A DNA stretch of 16,183 nt from assembly GCA_021735285.1 (NCBI GenBank), contig JAIPHI010000044.1, positions 1-16,183 of the forward strand, given 5' to 3'. The notes under the pieces are model-generated. The model was not told the DNA's origin. It was given only the letters and a program-made list of their open reading frames with translations, and searched no databases. Both the position numbers and the translations under genes were made by a program. Positions within the stretch are counted from its first letter, which is position 1, and the number at the start of each line of letters is the position of its first letter. Shown here one piece after another: positions 13,634-16,183 of this stretch. Source of the stretch: Fidelibacterota bacterium (GTDB taxonomy: Bacteria > Fidelibacterota > UBA2242 > JAFGTP01).

Positions 13634-14069
13634 GGTTGATGAGTTCAGAGATAAATTTAAAGATGTAATATCGCAGGAGATCGAAAAGAAAGGGCGTTAC
13701 TATTTCAACATTACAAATGAAAATCTGCGAACCATAGCCCGCTACCTATTTGAAGAGATGGGCTGTCGGCTATCAACAGCAACCGGAACGGAAATGGAAG
13801 ACCATCTTCAGATTATTTACCATTTTTCCCACGACAAAACCGGACAATATTTCTGCCCCCGGGTTGTGATCAAGGATAAAGATAACCCCCAGGTGGATTC
13901 CATTGTGCCGATTGTAATGGGTGCCAAGTGGATTGAACGCGAGCTTTTTGATTTCTGGGGCATAAAATTTAAAGACCATCCCGATATGCGGCGTTTATTA
14001 GCCTTGAACCATCCGGCAAAGCTGGATAAACCAATGCGCTACAAGGAGGAGCAGTATGACCAAGAATAG
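13626..14069 (+). CDS. NuoC/EchD-like hydrogenase subunit
   Basis: This 147-residue protein matches the 30 kDa subunit of complex I and EchD. It braces the large subunit in the cytoplasmic arm and has no cofactor. The signature is ERELFDFWGIKFKDHPDMRR at residues 104-123, preceded by a VPIVMGAKWI strand. It is close to EchD in length and much shorter than fused NuoCD proteins. It overlaps its upstream neighbour by 8 bases and the large-subunit gene by 14, indicating translational coupling. Confidence 0.88.
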   Translation: MSKVDEFRDKFKDVISQEIEKKGRYYFNITNENLRTIARYLFEEMGCRLSTATGTEMEDHLQIIYHFSHDKTGQYFCPRVVIKDKDNPQVDSIVPIVMGAKWIERELFDFWGIKFKDHPDMRRLLALNHPAKLDKPMRYKEEQYDQE

Positions 14070-15237
14070 AATACCTTTAGGCCCCTTTCATCCTTTGCTG
14101 GAAGAAGCGGAATATTTTGAATTGCAGATCGAGGGCGAAACTGTTGTCGATCTGGATATGGAAATCGGCTGGATGCATCGCGGGCATGAATATATTTCCG
14201 AACAAAAGAATTTTACCCAATCTATTTACTTAGTGGAAAGGATCTGCGGGATCTGCTCCACCTCCCATCCTATCGCCTGTGTAAGGGCGATCGAGGATAT
14301 TGACAATCTTGAAATCCCTATCAGAGCAAAATATATCCGTTCGCTGGTAGGTGAACTGGAACGCATTCATAGTCATCTGCTTTGGCTGGGTCTGGCCGGA
14401 CATTTTATCGGATATGATACGGTCTGGATGTGGGCCTGGAAATATCGTGAAACAGTTCTGGAGATGATGGAAATTATCTCCGGCAATCGAAACCATTACG
14501 GTATGATGCGCGTGGGTGGCGTTGGTAAAGATGTCAAACCAAAGGACATTCCTGATCTGCTAGACAAATTAGATATGATCGATGAAAAAATGGAGATGAT
14601 TGCCAAAGTTGCTAATGATGATCCGGTGCTGAAAGCCCGCTTAAAAGGAGTCGGTGTTTTAAGCCATGAGCAGGCTATCAATTATTGTGCTACCGGCCCC
14701 ACTTCCCGTGCTTCTGGAGTTCCGGGAGATGTGCGGCGTGATGATCCCCACGATGCCTATGGAATGTTAGATTTTGATGTGATCACTGCTGAAAATGGTG
14801 ATGTTTATGATAAACTGGTAGTGCGGGTTCTGGAGATTCTCGAATCCAGTAAAATAATTCGGCAGTGCCTGGATAAATTAAGCGAAGTTGAGGGACCAAT
14901 TTTAAACAATGTTGAAGAGATCTCGCCTGGCGAAGGTATCGGCCGCTATGAAGCCCCCAGAGGGGAAGTATTTCATTATATCCGTTCTGATGGTTCCAAT
15001 CGGCCTGTCCGTCACAAAGTCCGCGCTCCCAGTTACGTTAATATACCGACCTACGAAGCCTCCTGCAAAGGTATCTCGGTCTCTGATGCTTTGATCACGC
15101 TGGCCTCGGTAGATCCCTGCTACTGCTGTACGGAAAGGTCTCTGAAGATCCGCTCTGATTCCGAGGAAAAACCTGACCTATTAGAATTATCCAAACAAAA
15201 GACAGAACGAATCCGGAGGGAATACAATGGAAATTAA
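14056..15237 (+). CDS. [NiFe]-hydrogenase large subunit, group 4 (EchE/NuoD-like)
   Basis: This 393-residue subunit contains the NiFe active site where H+ and H2 are interconverted. Both ligand pairs are present: C64 and C67 in RICGICSTSHP (62-72), and C355 and C358 in DPCYCCTER (353-361). This separates it from NuoD and from hydrogenase-like complexes that lack nickel. An unusual extra cysteine, C357, sits between the last pair. After R361, 32 residues remain (to GN at the end). In group 4 relatives such as HycE this tail is removed by a maturation endopeptidase after the same Arg/His position, so processing is likely; no protease gene is in the window. AAGGAGGA lies 5 bases before ATG 14056. 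The gene overlaps the membrane subunit that follows by 11 bases. Confidence 0.92.
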   Translation: MTKNRIPLGPFHPLLEEAEYFELQIEGETVVDLDMEIGWMHRGHEYISEQKNFTQSIYLVERICGICSTSHPIACVRAIEDIDNLEIPIRAKYIRSLVGELERIHSHLLWLGLAGHFIGYDTVWMWAWKYRETVLEMMEIISGNRNHYGMMRVGGVGKDVKPKDIPDLLDKLDMIDEKMEMIAKVANDDPVLKARLKGVGVLSHEQAINYCATGPTSRASGVPGDVRRDDPHDAYGMLDFDVITAENGDVYDKLVVRVLEILESSKIIRQCLDKLSEVEGPILNNVEEISPGEGIGRYEAPRGEVFHYIRSDGSNRPVRHKVRAPSYVNIPTYEASCKGISVSDALITLASVDPCYCCTERSLKIRSDSEEKPDLLELSKQKTERIRREYNGN

Positions 15238-16183
15238 TGGATTAGCCTTATTAGTTATTATTCCGGTTTTGATAGGAATTGTGAATCTGGTTCTACCGAA
15301 TCTGCTTAAAAAGATATTGAATTTAGCCGGGATTGTTTATTTACTTTATCTGGCCTTTAGTTTATTTATCCAATATAATAATGGCACTGCTCTGGAATTT
15401 AATCTTTTCGGGAATCTAATATTCAGACTGGACATTTTGACTCTCTTTACTATTATATTTATTGAAATTTTAAGTCTTCTAATCTATATATTCTCATTAA
15501 AGGGGGTTACTAAAAACATAGAAAAGTATTTTCATGTATTGTATCCGCTAACAGTGGGTGCTTGTAATGGCGCTGTTATCAGTGTTAATTCAATTAGTCT
15601 GCTCATATTTTGGGGAGCGTCGGGAATACTTTTGTATTTGTTTGCTATGCTAGGTAGTGAGGATAGTACTTCGGATACAGCTCGCAAAACTCTTATTATT
15701 GTGGGGGGGAGTGATGCACTATTGGTATTAGGTTTGGTTTTATTAAGATTTTTAGGTAATTCTGGCAACTGGCTATTTTTGAATACAAATTTAGCATTGA
15801 GTAATGGTGTAACATATATAGCATTTTTTTCTGTCCTGATTGCTGCTTTTGCAAAGGCAGGGGGCTTTCCTTTTCATACCTGGGTTCCTGATTTTAGCAG
15901 GGATTCAATAGTAGAAGGAGCAGCTTTTTTACCTGCCTCTCTTGATAAATTACTGGGAATATATTTACTGGCAAGAATGGTACTTACGATGTTTGTATTA
16001 ACGACTTTTATTCACATGATTGTTATAACTCTGGGGGCACTAACTGTAATAACAGCTGTTATGATGGCAATGGTCCAGCATAATGGTAGAAAATTGTTAG
16101 GTTACCACGCTGTAAGCCAGGTTGGATACATGATCATGGGAGTGGCCTGCGGTGGAATGCTGGCAGCGGATGGTCAAATTATG
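15227..16183 (+). CDS. NuoL/MrpA-type proton-pumping membrane subunit (EchA-like), partial
   Basis: The frame starts at ATG 15227, with GGAGGG 6 bases upstream inside the large-subunit gene, and is open to the window end (319 codons). It is an antiporter-like complex-I membrane subunit that would move protons or Na+ in step with hydrogenase turnover. It is hydrophobic throughout, with many spans. The discontinuous-helix region shows AKAGGFPFHTWVPDF at 209-223 (channel lysine K210, H217), EGAAFLPASLDKLLGIY at 230-246 (K241), and RKLLGYHAVSQVGYMIMG at 288-305. These match NuoL-type channel residues. Relatives are 500-650 residues, so a third to a half is missing on the right. Codon use is somewhat more AT-rich than in the preceding genes. 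Confidence 0.88.
   Translation, partial: MEINGLALLVIIPVLIGIVNLVLPNLLKKILNLAGIVYLLYLAFSLFIQYNNGTALEFNLFGNLIFRLDILTLFTIIFIEILSLLIYIFSLKGVTKNIEKYFHVLYPLTVGACNGAVISVNSISLLIFWGASGILLYLFAMLGSEDSTSDTARKTLIIVGGSDALLVLGLVLLRFLGNSGNWLFLNTNLALSNGVTYIAFFSVLIAAFAKAGGFPFHTWVPDFSRDSIVEGAAFLPASLDKLLGIYLLARMVLTMFVLTTFIHMIVITLGALTVITAVMMAMVQHNGRKLLGYHAVSQVGYMIMGVACGGMLAADGQIM

Noticed and set aside
12289..16183. NADH-quinone oxidoreductase (respiratory complex I)
   Set aside because: The large subunit keeps both CxxC nickel ligand pairs, the small subunits are short Ech-type, and NuoE/F/G-type genes are absent upstream.

Overview
The window looks like chromosome of an AT-rich, strictly anaerobic, H2-metabolising bacterium. 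The evidence is a complete membrane-bound [NiFe]-hydrogenase operon of the complex-I-related (group 4) kind with intact nickel ligands, packed ATGA-type gene overlaps, and short Shine-Dalgarno sites. The scattered intergenic repeats recall uncultivated fermentative lineages such as Cloacimonadota, but that is a low-confidence impression; no marker gene fixes the taxonomy.

Layout. (i) 1-470, minus strand: the 5' part of an AMP-forming acyl-CoA synthetase that runs off the window. (ii) 880-1489, minus: an AbrB-type antitoxin and PIN-domain toxin pair (VapBC). (iii) 1490-2033: repeat-rich, almost G-free spacer. (iv) 2034-3215, minus: an AAA_14/DUF4143 ATPase with a promoter embedded in three direct repeats spaced exactly 32 bp apart. 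(v) 3613-8770, plus: a three-gene cassette made of a HIT-family hydrolase, an McrB-like AAA+ protein with an EVE/PUA-like reader domain, and an McrC-like DUF2357/PD-(D/E)XK nuclease that is split by a frameshift near 7510-7520. (vi) 8771-9930: 1.2 kb without a convincing gene, holding second copies of the repeats found left of the cassette, then a promoter and a terminator/attenuator-like hairpin. (vii) 9932-end, plus: the hydrogenase operon.

How the parts work together. Regions ii to v form a small defence or accessory island (toxin-antitoxin, AAA_14 ATPase, type IV modification-dependent restriction) bracketed by degenerate repeat copies; the HIT-McrB-McrC block sits directly between two same-orientation copies of one repeat 5.45 kb apart. 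The hydrogenase operon is housekeeping-like and less AT-rich. Its first two genes are relatives of sulfhydrogenase beta and gamma (AsrA/AsrB-like), the second with FAD, NAD(P) and [2Fe-2S] motifs. A polyferredoxin, NuoH-, NuoB-, NuoC-, NuoD- and NuoL-like subunits follow. The inferred path is NAD(P)H or another soluble carrier <-> flavin and Fe-S clusters <-> NiFe site, coupled to ion movement through the membrane subunits. More subunits probably lie beyond 16183.
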